NCBI RefSeq assembly: GCF_003985145.1
Contig: NZ_ML133522.1
Location: 62,001 to 126,000, forward strand
From: Rhizobium anhuiense
GTDB lineage: Bacteria > Pseudomonadota > Alphaproteobacteria > Rhizobiales > Rhizobiaceae
DNA length: 64,000 nucleotides
Direction: 5' to 3'
Part shown: positions 44,875-54,001 of the stretch, piece by piece
How positions within the stretch are numbered: position 1 is the stretch's first letter
Layout of the letters: every line of letters starts with the position of its first letter
The notes under the pieces: model-generated
The model's database searches: none
Told to the model about the DNA's origin: nothing
Seen by the model: the letters and a program-made list of their open reading frames with translations, nothing else
Program-made: the position numbers and the translations under genes

Positions 44875-47800
44875 TTGAAATCAGCCGGGGACCTTCTGGA
44901 GTTGGCTTGCCGCCGGATCGCTGATCTGGATACCCCGGCCTATGTCAAGAACAGCGAGCTGCGCTATATCGCCGTCAACGAGGCCTATGCCCGTTTTCTG
45001 GGCCGCGAAATCTCCGATTTCATCGGCAGACGCAGCCGCGAACTCTTCGACCGTCCCGAGGAAGAGGAGCGCGAGGACAGGGAACGCCGCGCGCTGGTGT
45101 TCGGCACCGAGGAAAGCGCCATCTGTTTCGATGCGGCAGGCCTTGGCCATGAGCGCATTCAGATCGAAAGCTTCTCTCCGTCGCCGGAGCGGGCCTATGT
45201 GCTCGGCATTTTCGAAGTGCGCGAGGCGCCGCGCCGCGCCGTTGGCGATAGCGGTGTCGCCGCCGATTTCGCTCGCGTGCGCGAGGTGCTGGAAAAGCTT
45301 GATCATCCGATCGGCATCTTTGCCGGGGACGGCCGCCCGCTGGTCGTCAACGCCGCCTACAGTAATGGCGCGAAGCCTGCGGCCGCCGGAGATTCGGCCT
45401 GGGGCGAGAGCGTCAACGAACTCGACGTTCTCCGCACTGTCCTGGAGGACCTACCGGTTGCAGTCTTCGTGCGCGATGACGGGCACCGCCTGGTCTATGC
45501 CAATAAATATTACGACACCTTCAGCGGCCACGACCGCTCCCAGATACTGGGAATGACCGAATATGAAATGTTCGGGCCGGAAGGTGGCGAGGCGATCTAC
45601 CAGGAAAACCTGCTGGCGTTGAAGTACGGCACGTCGGTGGAGATCGAAAGCGAAATGCCGAGCAAGAGCGGCCACGTCTATCCCGTCATCTCGCGCGTCA
45701 ACCGCGTCATGACGGCGGACGGCCGCACTTATGTCGTCGGCTCTTTTTCCGACATCTCGCCGCTCAAGGAACGCGAAAAGGCGCTGATTGCGTCGCGTAA
45801 GCAGGAAGAAATCCTGCACCGGGATATCGAAAGCATCCTGCGTTCGCTGCCGGTCGGCGTGCTGATCCTCGATAACGACCATCGGATTCTCTACGTCAAC
45901 GACGAATTCTACAGCATCTGGGATCTGCCGCTCGACGATCGCTTCGACGGTCGCCACTTCATCGACGTCATCCGCCGCAATTACGAGCTCGGTCGCTACG
46001 ACGGCACGCAGACGCCGGAGGAAATCTACGCCTTCCGCAAGCACCTGTTCGAGACAGATGAGCCGGAGCCGATCGAACTCGGCTGGGCGGGCAGCAAATC
46101 CGTCATCTTCGACAGCCGCCGCCTCTCCCACGACCGCATCCTGCTTTCTTATGCCGATATTTCGGCGGTGCGCGAACGGGAAAAGGAAATCCACGAGGCG
46201 CGTGCGGCGCTGGAGCAGGTCGGCGAGATGATGCGCGATGCAACGCGCGCCATGTCGCAGGGGATCGCCATCGTCCAGGACGGCATCATCAAGCTATCCA
46301 ACGAAGCGCTTTCAGAGATCCTGCGCATTCCGGCCCCCTATATCGAGCCAGGCGTGAGCTGGCTCGGGCTCTTCGATTTCTGCGCGGTGCGCGGCGATTT
46401 CCATGATGCGGCGGCCGAGATCCTGCAGGGCTGGCGCGCCAATATTGCGGCGCGGCAGCCGATTTCCACCGTCTTCCATGTCGCCGGGGAACGCTGGGTC
46501 AACATGGAGGCGACGGTCAGCGAGGGGCAGCATTGGGTGGCGCTCTTCACCGACGTCACCGAGCTGAAGAGCCGTGAGGAGGAACTGCGGCAGCTGCTGT
46601 CGCGCGCCGAAGCCGCCGACCGCGCCAAATCCGAATTCCTCGCCAATATGAGCCACGAGATCCGCACGCCGATGAACGGCGTTCTTGGCATGGCGGAGCT
46701 GCTTGCCAAGACCAATCTCGACACGCGCCAGAAGACTTTCGTCGACATCATCGTCAAATCGGGCAATGCGCTGCTGACGATTATCAATGACATCCTCGAC
46801 TTCTCGAAGATCGATGCCGGACAGATGAAACTGCGCAAGGCCGCCTTCGATATTACCGAAGCGGTGGAGGACGTGGCGACACTCTTGTCTTCGCATGCCG
46901 CCGAGAAGAACATCGAGCTGCTGGTGCGGGCCGCACCCGACCTGCCTGCCGCCGTGATCGGCGATGCCGGGCGTTTCCGTCAGATCGTCACGAATCTCGT
47001 TGGCAACGCCGTCAAGTTCACCGAGCGTGGCCACGTCTTCGTCGATCTCGGCTTTCAGGCCGCCGACGGCGGCGAGATCATGGCGAGCATCCGCATCGAG
47101 GATACCGGTATCGGCATCCCGCCGGAGAAACTCGAATCGATCTTCGACAAGTTTTCGCAGGTGGACGCCTCCTCGACCCGCCGGCATGAGGGAACGGGCC
47201 TCGGCCTTGCGATCACTGCCGGGCTCGTCGACCTTTTCGGCGGGTATCTCAACGTCGAAAGCGAAGGCAACAAGGGCTCGGTCTTCACCGTCAATCTGCC
47301 GTTTGCGGTGGCGGCCGCCCGCATCGAACCGAAGCCGTTGCCGATCAACGTGCAGGGCGCGCGCGTCCTCGTCGTCGACGACAATGACGTGAACCGGCGC
47401 ATTCTGACCGAGCAGCTTGCTCTCTGGGGTTTCGACGGCGTGGCCGCCGAAGGCGGCGGTACCGGCCTTGCGATCCTCGAGGCGGCGGCCGATCTCGGCA
47501 TTGCCGTCGATGCCGTGGTGCTCGACTATCACATGCCCGATATGAACGGGGCCGATGTCGCGCGCCGGCTCCGCGCCGATCCCCGCTTTGTCGAATTGCC
47601 GATCATCTTCCTGACGTCGATGGATATTTCCGGCACGGAAAAGGAATTCGCGGCGCTCAACGGCCACGCGCATCTGATGAAGCCGGCGCGCGCCAACGTG
47701 CTGCGCAACACCGTCGTCGAAGTGGTGCGCGCCAGCCGCGTCAAGCAGGCCTCCGAGGCCGAGATCGCCCGGCTGCAGAGGGAAGCGGCGGCACCGGCAA

Positions 47801-48240
47801 AGCCGCCGGCACCCGCGCCGCAGAAGCGGGCGGCCGAATTCGTCGACGTGCTCGTTGCCGAGGACAACGAGGTCAACCAGATCGTCTTCACGCAGATCCT
47901 GCAGGGAACGGGTCTTTCCTTCCTCGTCGTCGAGAATGGTGAGGCGGCGGTCGCTGCCTGGGAGCGGCATACGCCGCGCATCATCATGATGGATGTCTCC
48001 ATGCCCGTCATGAACGGCCATCAGGCGACCCAGACGATCCGCGAAAGGGAAAAGGGCCAGGGGCACCGCGTGCCGATCATCGGGGTCACCGCCCATGCGC
48101 TCGAAAGCGACCGCGAGCTTTGCCTCGACGCCGGCATGGACGATTACATGTCGAAGCCGATCAGCCCTGAACTATTGGAAGAGAAAATCCGGCAATGGCT
48201 CGGAACGAGCGAGCAGCAGCCGGAGCGCAGCAGCTATTAA
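44875..48240 (+). CDS. PAS-domain hybrid sensor histidine kinase with two receiver domains
   Basis: 1121 residues from a TTG with GGAG 8 bp upstream. There is no membrane segment, so it is a cytoplasmic sensor. Four PAS-like regions lie at about 10-120, 182-300, 312-430 and 440-565, followed by a short coiled coil. The HisKA domain has its phospho-acceptor at His594 (MSHEIRTPMNG). The ATPase domain has NLVGNAVKFTERG, DTGIGIPPEKLE and GTGLGLAI. Two receiver domains follow, with phospho-acceptors at about Asp884 (VLDYHMPDMNG) and Asp1040 (MMDVSMPVMNG). No response-regulator gene or HPt domain lies nearby, so its partner is elsewhere. The signal is unknown. Confidence 0.92.
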   Translation: MKSAGDLLELACRRIADLDTPAYVKNSELRYIAVNEAYARFLGREISDFIGRRSRELFDRPEEEEREDRERRALVFGTEESAICFDAAGLGHERIQIESFSPSPERAYVLGIFEVREAPRRAVGDSGVAADFARVREVLEKLDHPIGIFAGDGRPLVVNAAYSNGAKPAAAGDSAWGESVNELDVLRTVLEDLPVAVFVRDDGHRLVYANKYYDTFSGHDRSQILGMTEYEMFGPEGGEAIYQENLLALKYGTSVEIESEMPSKSGHVYPVISRVNRVMTADGRTYVVGSFSDISPLKEREKALIASRKQEEILHRDIESILRSLPVGVLILDNDHRILYVNDEFYSIWDLPLDDRFDGRHFIDVIRRNYELGRYDGTQTPEEIYAFRKHLFETDEPEPIELGWAGSKSVIFDSRRLSHDRILLSYADISAVREREKEIHEARAALEQVGEMMRDATRAMSQGIAIVQDGIIKLSNEALSEILRIPAPYIEPGVSWLGLFDFCAVRGDFHDAAAEILQGWRANIAARQPISTVFHVAGERWVNMEATVSEGQHWVALFTDVTELKSREEELRQLLSRAEAADRAKSEFLANMSHEIRTPMNGVLGMAELLAKTNLDTRQKTFVDIIVKSGNALLTIINDILDFSKIDAGQMKLRKAAFDITEAVEDVATLLSSHAAEKNIELLVRAAPDLPAAVIGDAGRFRQIVTNLVGNAVKFTERGHVFVDLGFQAADGGEIMASIRIEDTGIGIPPEKLESIFDKFSQVDASSTRRHEGTGLGLAITAGLVDLFGGYLNVESEGNKGSVFTVNLPFAVAAARIEPKPLPINVQGARVLVVDDNDVNRRILTEQLALWGFDGVAAEGGGTGLAILEAAADLGIAVDAVVLDYHMPDMNGADVARRLRADPRFVELPIIFLTSMDISGTEKEFAALNGHAHLMKPARANVLRNTVVEVVRASRVKQASEAEIARLQREAAAPAKPPAPAPQKRAAEFVDVLVAEDNEVNQIVFTQILQGTGLSFLVVENGEAAVAAWERHTPRIIMMDVSMPVMNGHQATQTIREREKGQGHRVPIIGVTAHALESDRELCLDAGMDDYMSKPISPELLEEKIRQWLGTSEQQPERSSY

Positions 48241-48977
48241 TCCGCGCGCTGACCGGGGGACGCCTTGATACCGCAGAGCATTTCGCGCTTGCCGGCGAAG
48301 CCTTGGCGGCGCTCGACGGCAAAACCGGCGGCAATGAGGTTGCGGCGCACGAAGCCGGCCGCCGCATAGGTGGCGAACGTGCCGCCGGCGGCACTTTTCT
48401 CGCAGACGAGCCGCATCAGTTCCTCCGACCACATGTCGCCGTTGCGTGACGGGGCGAAGCCGTCGAGATACCAGGCGTCGAAGCCGGGCTTTGCCGCGGC
48501 GACACCGTCGAGCGCGCGGCCGCAGACGACGCTGAGTCGCGTCTGAGGATCGAGATCGAGCGAGACGGTTCCAGCAGGCGTCTGCGGCCAGGCCGCCGTC
48601 AGCGCCTCGCGCTCGCTATCGATCTCCGGCCAATGCGACAGCGCCCGGCCGATCTCTTCGCCACGCATCGGATGGAGCTCGAAGGAGATGAAATGCAGGT
48701 GCTGGCCGCCGGCTCGGTGGAGCTTCCACTGCCGCCAGGTCTCGGCGAAGTTCAGGCCGGTGCCGAAGCCGAGCTCGCCGATCATGAATTCCTGCCGCCC
48801 GTTCCAGCGCTCAGGCAGGCCGTTGCCGGCGAGGAAGACGTGGCCGCATTCCAGCCGGCCATCCGTCTGGCAATAAAAATGATCGCCAAAGGCGGTGGAA
48901 TAGGGCATATCGCCGTCGCGCCATTCGAGCGGCTGCGGCGCGCCTGCGCCAATCTGATCGGGGTTCACGTCTGTCAT
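48237..48977 (-). CDS. mnmD: MnmD-like tRNA 5-aminomethyl-2-thiouridine methyltransferase
   Basis: 246 residues matching the methyltransferase half of MnmC: PLEWRDGDMPYSTAFGDHFY at the N-terminus, motif I ELGFGTGLNFAETW, FISFELHPM, and the catalytic region YLDGFAPSRNGDMWSEELMR with the conserved DGFAP..NP/NGDMW block. It would add the methyl group that completes mnm5(s2)U at the tRNA wobble position. The start is fixed by the conserved N-terminus and overlaps the start of the divergent FAD oxidoreductase gene by two bases. Its end overlaps the stop of the hybrid kinase by 4 bp. Confidence 0.85.
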   Translation of the reverse strand: MTDVNPDQIGAGAPQPLEWRDGDMPYSTAFGDHFYCQTDGRLECGHVFLAGNGLPERWNGRQEFMIGELGFGTGLNFAETWRQWKLHRAGGQHLHFISFELHPMRGEEIGRALSHWPEIDSEREALTAAWPQTPAGTVSLDLDPQTRLSVVCGRALDGVAAAKPGFDAWYLDGFAPSRNGDMWSEELMRLVCEKSAAGGTFATYAAAGFVRRNLIAAGFAVERRQGFAGKREMLCGIKASPGQRAD

Positions 48978-50154
48978 GGAAAAAGCCGATAATCCTCAGC
49001 AGGTCTCAGGTCAATCATCCTCGGAATTGCTGATCGTCGGCGGCGGCATCATGGGTCTCTGGGCGGCCGTCCACGCCGAGCGCCGGGGCATCCGTACCCT
49101 TATTGCTGACGCCGGCAGATTGGGCGAAGGCGCAAGCGGCGGCCTGCTCGGCGCGCTGATGCCGCATATGCCGGATCGGTGGTCTGAAAAGAAGCAGTTC
49201 CAGTTCGATGCGCTGGTCCTACTCGAAGCCGAAATCGCAGCGCTCGAAGCAATGACCGGGCTTTCCGCCGGTTATACCAGGTCCGGGCGGCTGATCCCGT
49301 TGCCGAAGCCGCATCTCAACCGCATAGCGTGCGGCCATTTCGAAGACGCCGAGCGCCATTGGCGGGCGGGCGAGCGCCGCTTCCACTGGCATGTGCTCGA
49401 CAGTCCGCCGGTCGATGGCTGGATCGAGCCGTCCGCCGGCAAGAGCGGCTTCGTGCACGACACGCTCGCCGCGCGCGTTGCGCCGCGGTTGCTGATCGCG
49501 GCGCTTACCGCCTTCCTGCGGCGGGCAAAACACGTGCGGATCATCGAACATGCCAGGGTTGCAGGCCTTGATCCCGATCGCGGCACCGCCGAAATAGGCG
49601 GCGAAAGCTTGGCTTTCAGCCGCTGCATCCTTGCCGCCGGCTATCAGTCCTTTCCGCTGTTGCAGGAGCTGACGCCCGGGCTGAAGCAGCCGCTCGGCCA
49701 GCCGGTCAAAGGGCAGGCGGCTCTGTTGAAAGCCGATATCGACCCGTCGCTGCCGACGATCTTTCTCGACGGGCTCTATGTCGTCGCACATGAAGGCGGG
49801 CACGTGGCGATCGGCAGCACCAGTGAGAACCGCTTTGACGATCCCATGTCGACCGACGCCCAGCTCGACATGCTGATCGAGACGGCGCGGGTGATCGTGC
49901 CAAGCCTTCGCGACGCCCCGGTCGTCGAGCGCTGGGCGGGGCTTCGCCCGAAGGCGATCGACCGGGATCCGATGACCGGTCGCCACCCCGATCACCCACG
50001 CCTGATCGCGCTGACCGGTGGCTTCAAGGTCAGCTTCGGCCTAGCGCACCGGCTGGCGGAGGCGGCGATAGCAATCGCAGGCGATACAGATTGCGGATTT
50101 TTGTTGCCGGAAAGCTTCGCAATTTCAAGCCACATCGCGGCGGCTTCACGTTAA
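48976..50154 (+). CDS. FAD-dependent oxidoreductase (DAO family), possible MnmC oxidase partner
   Basis: 392 residues. The FAD-binding motif is LLIVGGGIMGLWAAVHAERR, followed by GEGASGGLLGALMPHM and the C-terminal LIALTGGFKVSFGLAHRLAE. It belongs to the D-amino-acid oxidase/glycine oxidase superfamily, as does the oxidase half of bifunctional MnmC, which removes the carboxymethyl group from cmnm5U. Because the other half of MnmC lies immediately next to it on the opposite strand, it is a good candidate for that oxidase. A general amine oxidase role is the alternative. Confidence 0.75.
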   Translation: MEKADNPQQVSGQSSSELLIVGGGIMGLWAAVHAERRGIRTLIADAGRLGEGASGGLLGALMPHMPDRWSEKKQFQFDALVLLEAEIAALEAMTGLSAGYTRSGRLIPLPKPHLNRIACGHFEDAERHWRAGERRFHWHVLDSPPVDGWIEPSAGKSGFVHDTLAARVAPRLLIAALTAFLRRAKHVRIIEHARVAGLDPDRGTAEIGGESLAFSRCILAAGYQSFPLLQELTPGLKQPLGQPVKGQAALLKADIDPSLPTIFLDGLYVVAHEGGHVAIGSTSENRFDDPMSTDAQLDMLIETARVIVPSLRDAPVVERWAGLRPKAIDRDPMTGRHPDHPRLIALTGGFKVSFGLAHRLAEAAIAIAGDTDCGFLLPESFAISSHIAAASR

Positions 50155-50268
50155 ACGTGAATTAGGCGCCGCTGCGTTTCGTTATTCTGTCATGCAAATC
50201 ACCTATCTGCTTGCGCATCGACAGCGCCTGAAGTCAGCGGCGCTCACTTCCTTGATGGAGGAAATTGC

Positions 50269-50976
50269 ATGCGCTATGCCATTTGCTTCACGCCCCCGGC
50301 GAGCGACCCGCTATCGCTCGTGGCCGCCAGTTGGCTTGGCCGCAACGTGTTTTCGGGCGATATGGTGGAGCCTCCGGCCGTTCGTGGTCTCGGCATTCAC
50401 GAGATCGCCTTCCATACCGCCGTGCCGCGGCGCTATGGTTTTCACGGCGTTTTGAAGACGCCATTTCACTTGTCTCACGAGATGTCGGAAGCGCAACTCT
50501 TGCGCGATCTGATGCGTTTTTCCGGGACCTTCGTTCCCTTCCAGATTCCGCGTATCGAAGTCGCCCGGCTCGGCAATTTCTACAGCCTGCTGCCGAGTAT
50601 TCCCTGCGAGCAGATCCAGTATCTCGCCTCGGCGATCGTGCAGGAATTCGATCGTTTCCGCGCGCCGCTGAGCGAGGCCGAGATCGAACGCAGCGATCCG
50701 GACGGGCTGTCGGCGACGCAATTTGCCAATCTGCATCGCTGGGGTAGCCCTTACGTGATGGAGGAGTTCCGCTTTCATATGCCGGTGACAGGCCCTGTCA
50801 ACGCGATCGACATGCCGCGCATCGAGCCGGCGCTGCAGACGATCTTCGAGCCTGTGTTATGCGAGCCGGTCACGGTTTCCAACGTGGCGCTGATGATCGA
50901 GGAGGGCACCGGCGGCCCTTTCCGCGTTCATTCGCTGCATCCGATGGGCAAGGTCAGCGCGCGCAAGATCGCCTGA
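50269..50976 (+). CDS. DUF1045 protein (2H-phosphodiesterase-like)
   Basis: 235 residues. N-terminal MRYAICFTPPASDPLSLVAA and the block PRRYGFHGVLKTPFHL match DUF1045, a group usually found in phosphonate-utilisation (phn) operons. The paired H-x-S/T motifs of 2H phosphoesterases appear as FHGVLKTPF and FRVHSLHPMG. Here it heads the ureide operon and no phn gene is near, so its substrate may differ. TGGAGGAAATTGC precedes the ATG. About 110 bp separate it from puuE. Confidence 0.72.
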   Translation: MRYAICFTPPASDPLSLVAASWLGRNVFSGDMVEPPAVRGLGIHEIAFHTAVPRRYGFHGVLKTPFHLSHEMSEAQLLRDLMRFSGTFVPFQIPRIEVARLGNFYSLLPSIPCEQIQYLASAIVQEFDRFRAPLSEAEIERSDPDGLSATQFANLHRWGSPYVMEEFRFHMPVTGPVNAIDMPRIEPALQTIFEPVLCEPVTVSNVALMIEEGTGGPFRVHSLHPMGKVSARKIA

Positions 50977-51087
50977 ATATCCAGGCTAAAGATTTGTTCC
51001 GTAATGGGAAAATCCCGTTGCGCAGTTTCCGTCTCGACATTCCGGCTGCGGATGCTACCGTTCCCCGTCTTTTCAGAAGGTGATTTG

Positions 51088-52011
51088 ATGGTATCCGAGA
51101 CCTATCCGCGCAATCTTGTCGGTTATGGGCGTTTGACGCCCGATCCGAAATGGCCGGACGAGGCACGCGTCGCCGTGCAGTTCGTCATCAACTACGAGGA
51201 GGGCGGCGAGAGTTCGATCCTTGACGGCGATCCGGCTTCCGAAAACCTGCTGTCGGAAATCGTCGGCGCAGCCGCCTGGCCTGGGCAGCGCAACCTCAAC
51301 ATGGAATCGATCTACGAGTATGGTTCGCGTGCCGGCTTCTGGCGGCTTTGGCGGATGTTCACCGATCTCAAGGTGCAGGCGACCGTCTACGGCGTGACGC
51401 TGGCAATGGCCCGCAACCCCGAGGCCGTCGCCGCGATGAAGGAGGCCGGTTGGGAAATTGCCAGCCACGGCTACCGCTGGCTGGAATACAAGGATTTTCC
51501 TGAAGATCTGGAGCGCAAGCATATCCTCGAAGCCGTGCGGCTGCACACCGAACTCACCGGTGAGCGGCCTTACGGCATGTATCAGGGCAAGCCTTCCGAC
51601 AATACGCTTCGGCTGGTGCAGGAGGAGGGCGGTTTTCTCTATTCCTCCGATTCCTATGCCGACGACCTGCCTTATTGGGTGAAGGGCGTCGACGGGAAAC
51701 CCTTCTTGATCATCCCCTATACGCTCGAAACCAACGACATGCGGTTTGCGACGCCGCAGGGCTTCAACGCCGGCGATCAGTTCTTCACCTATCTGAAGGA
51801 TGCCTTCGATACGCTTTATGAGGAAGGCAAGGCGAGCAGCCCGAAGATGATGTCAGTCGGCCTGCATTGCCGTCTCGTCGGGCGCCCGGGCCGGGCGGCG
51901 GCACTGAAGCGGTTCATCGAATATGTGCTGAAGCACGACAAGGTCTGGATTCCGCGCCGCATTGAGATCGCCGAGCACTGGCACAAGCATCATCAGCCGG
52001 ATGCGCTCTGA
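51088..52011 (+). CDS. puuE: Allantoinase of the polysaccharide-deacetylase type
   Basis: 307 residues from the ATG at 51088, preceded by AGAAGGTGA. The NodB-like fold is adapted to allantoin: N-terminal DPKWPDEARVAVQFVINYEE, GGESSILDGDPASE, EIASHGYRWLEYKDF (metal histidine), GMYQGKPSDNT and SVGLHCRLVGRPGRAAAL. It hydrolyses allantoin to allantoate without the classical amidohydrolase metal site. It is followed by uraD with a one-base overlap, so the genes are coupled. Confidence 0.9.
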   Translation: MVSETYPRNLVGYGRLTPDPKWPDEARVAVQFVINYEEGGESSILDGDPASENLLSEIVGAAAWPGQRNLNMESIYEYGSRAGFWRLWRMFTDLKVQATVYGVTLAMARNPEAVAAMKEAGWEIASHGYRWLEYKDFPEDLERKHILEAVRLHTELTGERPYGMYQGKPSDNTLRLVQEEGGFLYSSDSYADDLPYWVKGVDGKPFLIIPYTLETNDMRFATPQGFNAGDQFFTYLKDAFDTLYEEGKASSPKMMSVGLHCRLVGRPGRAAALKRFIEYVLKHDKVWIPRRIEIAEHWHKHHQPDAL

Positions 52012-52511
52012 TGATGTCGCGCGAGGATTTTGTCTCCCGCTTCGGCGGCGTCTTCGAACATTCGCCTTTTATTGCCGAGCGCGCCTATGACGCCGGCCAC
52101 CTGCCGGCGCCGCTGACGGCATCAGGCGTGCATGCGGCCCTTGTGGCCGTCTTCCGGGCGGCAAGCCGAGAGGAGCGTCTCGGCGTGCTGCTGGCTCATC
52201 CCGATCTTGCCGGGCGCCTCGCCATAGCAGGCGAACTCACCGAAGACAGCCGGAAGGAGCAGGCCGGCGCCGGTCTCGACCGGCTGAGCCCGGCCGAACA
52301 CGGCCGCTTCACCGAACTCAATTCGGCCTATGTCGAAAAATTCGGCTTTCCCTTCATCATCGCCGTCAAGGGGCTCGGCAAAGACGACATCCTGTCGGCG
52401 TTCGAAACTCGCATCGGCAACGATCGGGACGAGGAATTTGCGACCGCGACGGCGCAGGTCGAGCGGATCGCGCTGCTACGGCTGACATCGATGCTGCCGG
52501 AGGCTGAATGA
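52011..52511 (+). CDS. uraD: 2-Oxo-4-hydroxy-4-carboxy-5-ureidoimidazoline (OHCU) decarboxylase
   Basis: 166 residues, all-helical. HSPFIAERAYDAGH contains the catalytic histidine region; LLAHPDLAGRLA and SAYVEKFGFPFIIAVKGLGK are the family signatures. It decarboxylates OHCU to S-allantoin, the last step from urate. It overlaps puuE by one base and the next gene by 4 bp (ATGA). Confidence 0.92.
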   Translation: MMSREDFVSRFGGVFEHSPFIAERAYDAGHLPAPLTASGVHAALVAVFRAASREERLGVLLAHPDLAGRLAIAGELTEDSRKEQAGAGLDRLSPAEHGRFTELNSAYVEKFGFPFIIAVKGLGKDDILSAFETRIGNDRDEEFATATAQVERIALLRLTSMLPEAE

Positions 52512-52870
52512 AAGAGCGGCGCGCTATCGATTATCTCAACGAGATGTATGAGGCAGCATCCGAAGCGCTGTCTTTCGTCGGCGGAATGGATGAGGCGGCG
52601 TTCGCCGGGGACAAGCTCACCTTCAAGGCGGTTGCCTTCTGCCACTTCACCATCGGTGCTGCGGCGTCCCGCCTGCTCGTCACACATCCGGAATTTGCGA
52701 CCGAGCATCCCGACCTGCCATGGACGAAAATCTGTGGCACGGGCAATCGCATTCTCGAGGACGTCTTCGATCTCAATCCCTCCGAAATCTGGGAGGCGAC
52801 GTATCGCACGCTGCCGGAACTTCTTTCCGCGATCGACGCTGTCCGTTACTGGCATGCCCAAGGCGAGTGA
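52508..52870 (+). CDS. HepT-like (DUF86) protein lacking the active-site motif
   Basis: 120 residues, all-helical. The layout resembles HepT/DUF86 proteins, the toxin halves of HepT-MntA modules: N-terminal [18 protein letters not shown], a central [13 protein letters not shown] and a C-terminal [20 protein letters not shown]. The motif region, normally R-x4-H-x-Y within a stretch like RNRLIHDYFGVD, reads [12 protein letters not shown] here: Gly79 for Arg, Glu84 for His and Val86 for Tyr. No nucleotidyltransferase (MntA) gene is adjacent. The frame overlaps uraD by 4 bp, and allA starts 4 bp after it, so it is a true member of the ureide operon. Its role there is unknown. Confidence 0.7.
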   Translation: MKERRAIDYLNEMYEAASEALSFVGGMDEAAFAGDKLTFKAVAFCHFTIGAAASRLLVTHPEFATEHPDLPWTKICGTGNRILEDVFDLNPSEIWEATYRTLPELLSAIDAVRYWHAQGE

Positions 52871-52874
52871 AGCC

Positions 52875-53375
52875 ATGTCCGAATTTCTCGAGATCCGCCC
52901 GCTCACCAAATCCGCCTTCGCACCCTTCGGCGAGGTGATCGAAGCCGATCCGGCCTCGATGCGGCTCATCAATGGCGGCACGACGGAGCGTTTTCACGCG
53001 CTGGCCGCCGCTGAAGCGACAGGCGAAGGCGCACGCGTCATCATCAACCTCTTTCGTGGCCAGCCGCGTGCCTTCCCCTATGAAATCACCATGATGGAGC
53101 GGCACCCATTCGGCAGCCAGAGTTTCTCGCCGGTCTCTGGCCGTTCCTTTCTCGTCGTCGTTTCCGAGGACGAGAACGGCCGTCCGCACAGGCCGCAGGT
53201 GTTTCTGGCGCGTGGCGATCAGGGCGTGAACTACCGCCGCAACGTCTGGCATCATCCGCTGATGGTGCTCGGCCAAGCCTCAGATTTCCTGGTTGTCGAC
53301 CGCGATGGGACGGGCAATAATCTGGAAGAATTCTTCTTCGAAACCCCTTACATCATCAAAGAGCCAGCCCCATGA
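52875..53375 (+). CDS. allA: Ureidoglycolate lyase
   Basis: 166 residues from the ATG at 52875. N-terminal [20 protein letters not shown], the cupin-like core [12 protein letters not shown] and [20 protein letters not shown], and [18 protein letters not shown] match AllA. It splits ureidoglycolate into glyoxylate and urea. It lies between the HepT-like gene and hiuH and overlaps hiuH by 4 bp. Confidence 0.9.
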   Translation: MSEFLEIRPLTKSAFAPFGEVIEADPASMRLINGGTTERFHALAAAEATGEGARVIINLFRGQPRAFPYEITMMERHPFGSQSFSPVSGRSFLVVVSEDENGRPHRPQVFLARGDQGVNYRRNVWHHPLMVLGQASDFLVVDRDGTGNNLEEFFFETPYIIKEPAP

Positions 53376-53728
53376 CCGGACTGACCACGCATGTTCTCGA
53401 CACCGCCCTCGGCAAGCCTGCCGAGGGTCTGAGGATCGATCTTTTCCAGCTCGACGGCGAGATCCGCAGACATCTGAAGACGGTCGAGACCAATGCCGAC
53501 GGCCGGGTCGCCGGTGGCCCCATCCTGGTTGGCGAAGGCTTCCGGGCCGGCATTTATGAACTGGTCTTCCATGCTGGCGACTATCTGAGGGCGAGCGGCA
53601 CGCCGCTGCCGCATCCTGCCTTCCTCGACATCGTGCCGATCCGCTTCGGTATCGCCGATGTCACGGCGCACTACCATGTGCCGCTGCTGATTTCGCCCTA
53701 TGGCTATTCCACCTATCGAGGGAGTTAG
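53372..53728 (+). CDS. hiuH: 5-Hydroxyisourate hydrolase
   Basis: 118 residues of the transthyretin-like family. The N-terminal [20 protein letters not shown] carries the first active-site histidine, and the C-terminus ends in the diagnostic YRGS tetrapeptide. No signal peptide is present, so it acts in the cytoplasm. It opens the ring of 5-hydroxyisourate to OHCU for UraD. The stop codon lies inside the left end of the repeat element that follows. Confidence 0.93.
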   Translation: MTGLTTHVLDTALGKPAEGLRIDLFQLDGEIRRHLKTVETNADGRVAGGPILVGEGFRAGIYELVFHAGDYLRASGTPLPHPAFLDIVPIRFGIADVTAHYHVPLLISPYGYSTYRGS

Positions 53729-53997
53729 AGCCTTTCCTGGTCAGATTGAAGCATTCTGTTGGCTCAAACGGAGTTGGATGGTCGACCGGCCGGCGCGCGT
53801 CGTAGCCCAGCTCTACGGCCAAGCCGGCCGGTCGATCAGCCGGCCCGTTTCAGCCAACCCGAAGGGCTGGGCATCTTTCCGCCAGGATCAAAGGCGATCG
53901 GCTCGGACGTACCAAGAGGTATGCCCTTCGCCAATCGCCTCTGCCCTGACGAAAACCTGCTCCGGCAGAATGCTTCAATCTGACCAGGAAAGGCTCT
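53727..53997. repeat. 271-bp element with perfect 32-bp terminal inverted repeats
   Basis: The left end AGAGCCTTTCCTGGTCAGAT continues identically, on the other strand, at the right end; 32 bases match without error (53727-53758 and 53966-53997). The interior holds smaller inverted pairs such as GGCCGGC and CGATCGG. It has no gene. It starts inside the hiuH stop codon and ends 4 bp before the next start codon. A shorter relative is at 21820-21956. It is a MITE- or RIME-like unit. Confidence 0.85.
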
Positions 53998-54001
53998 AAA
54001 A

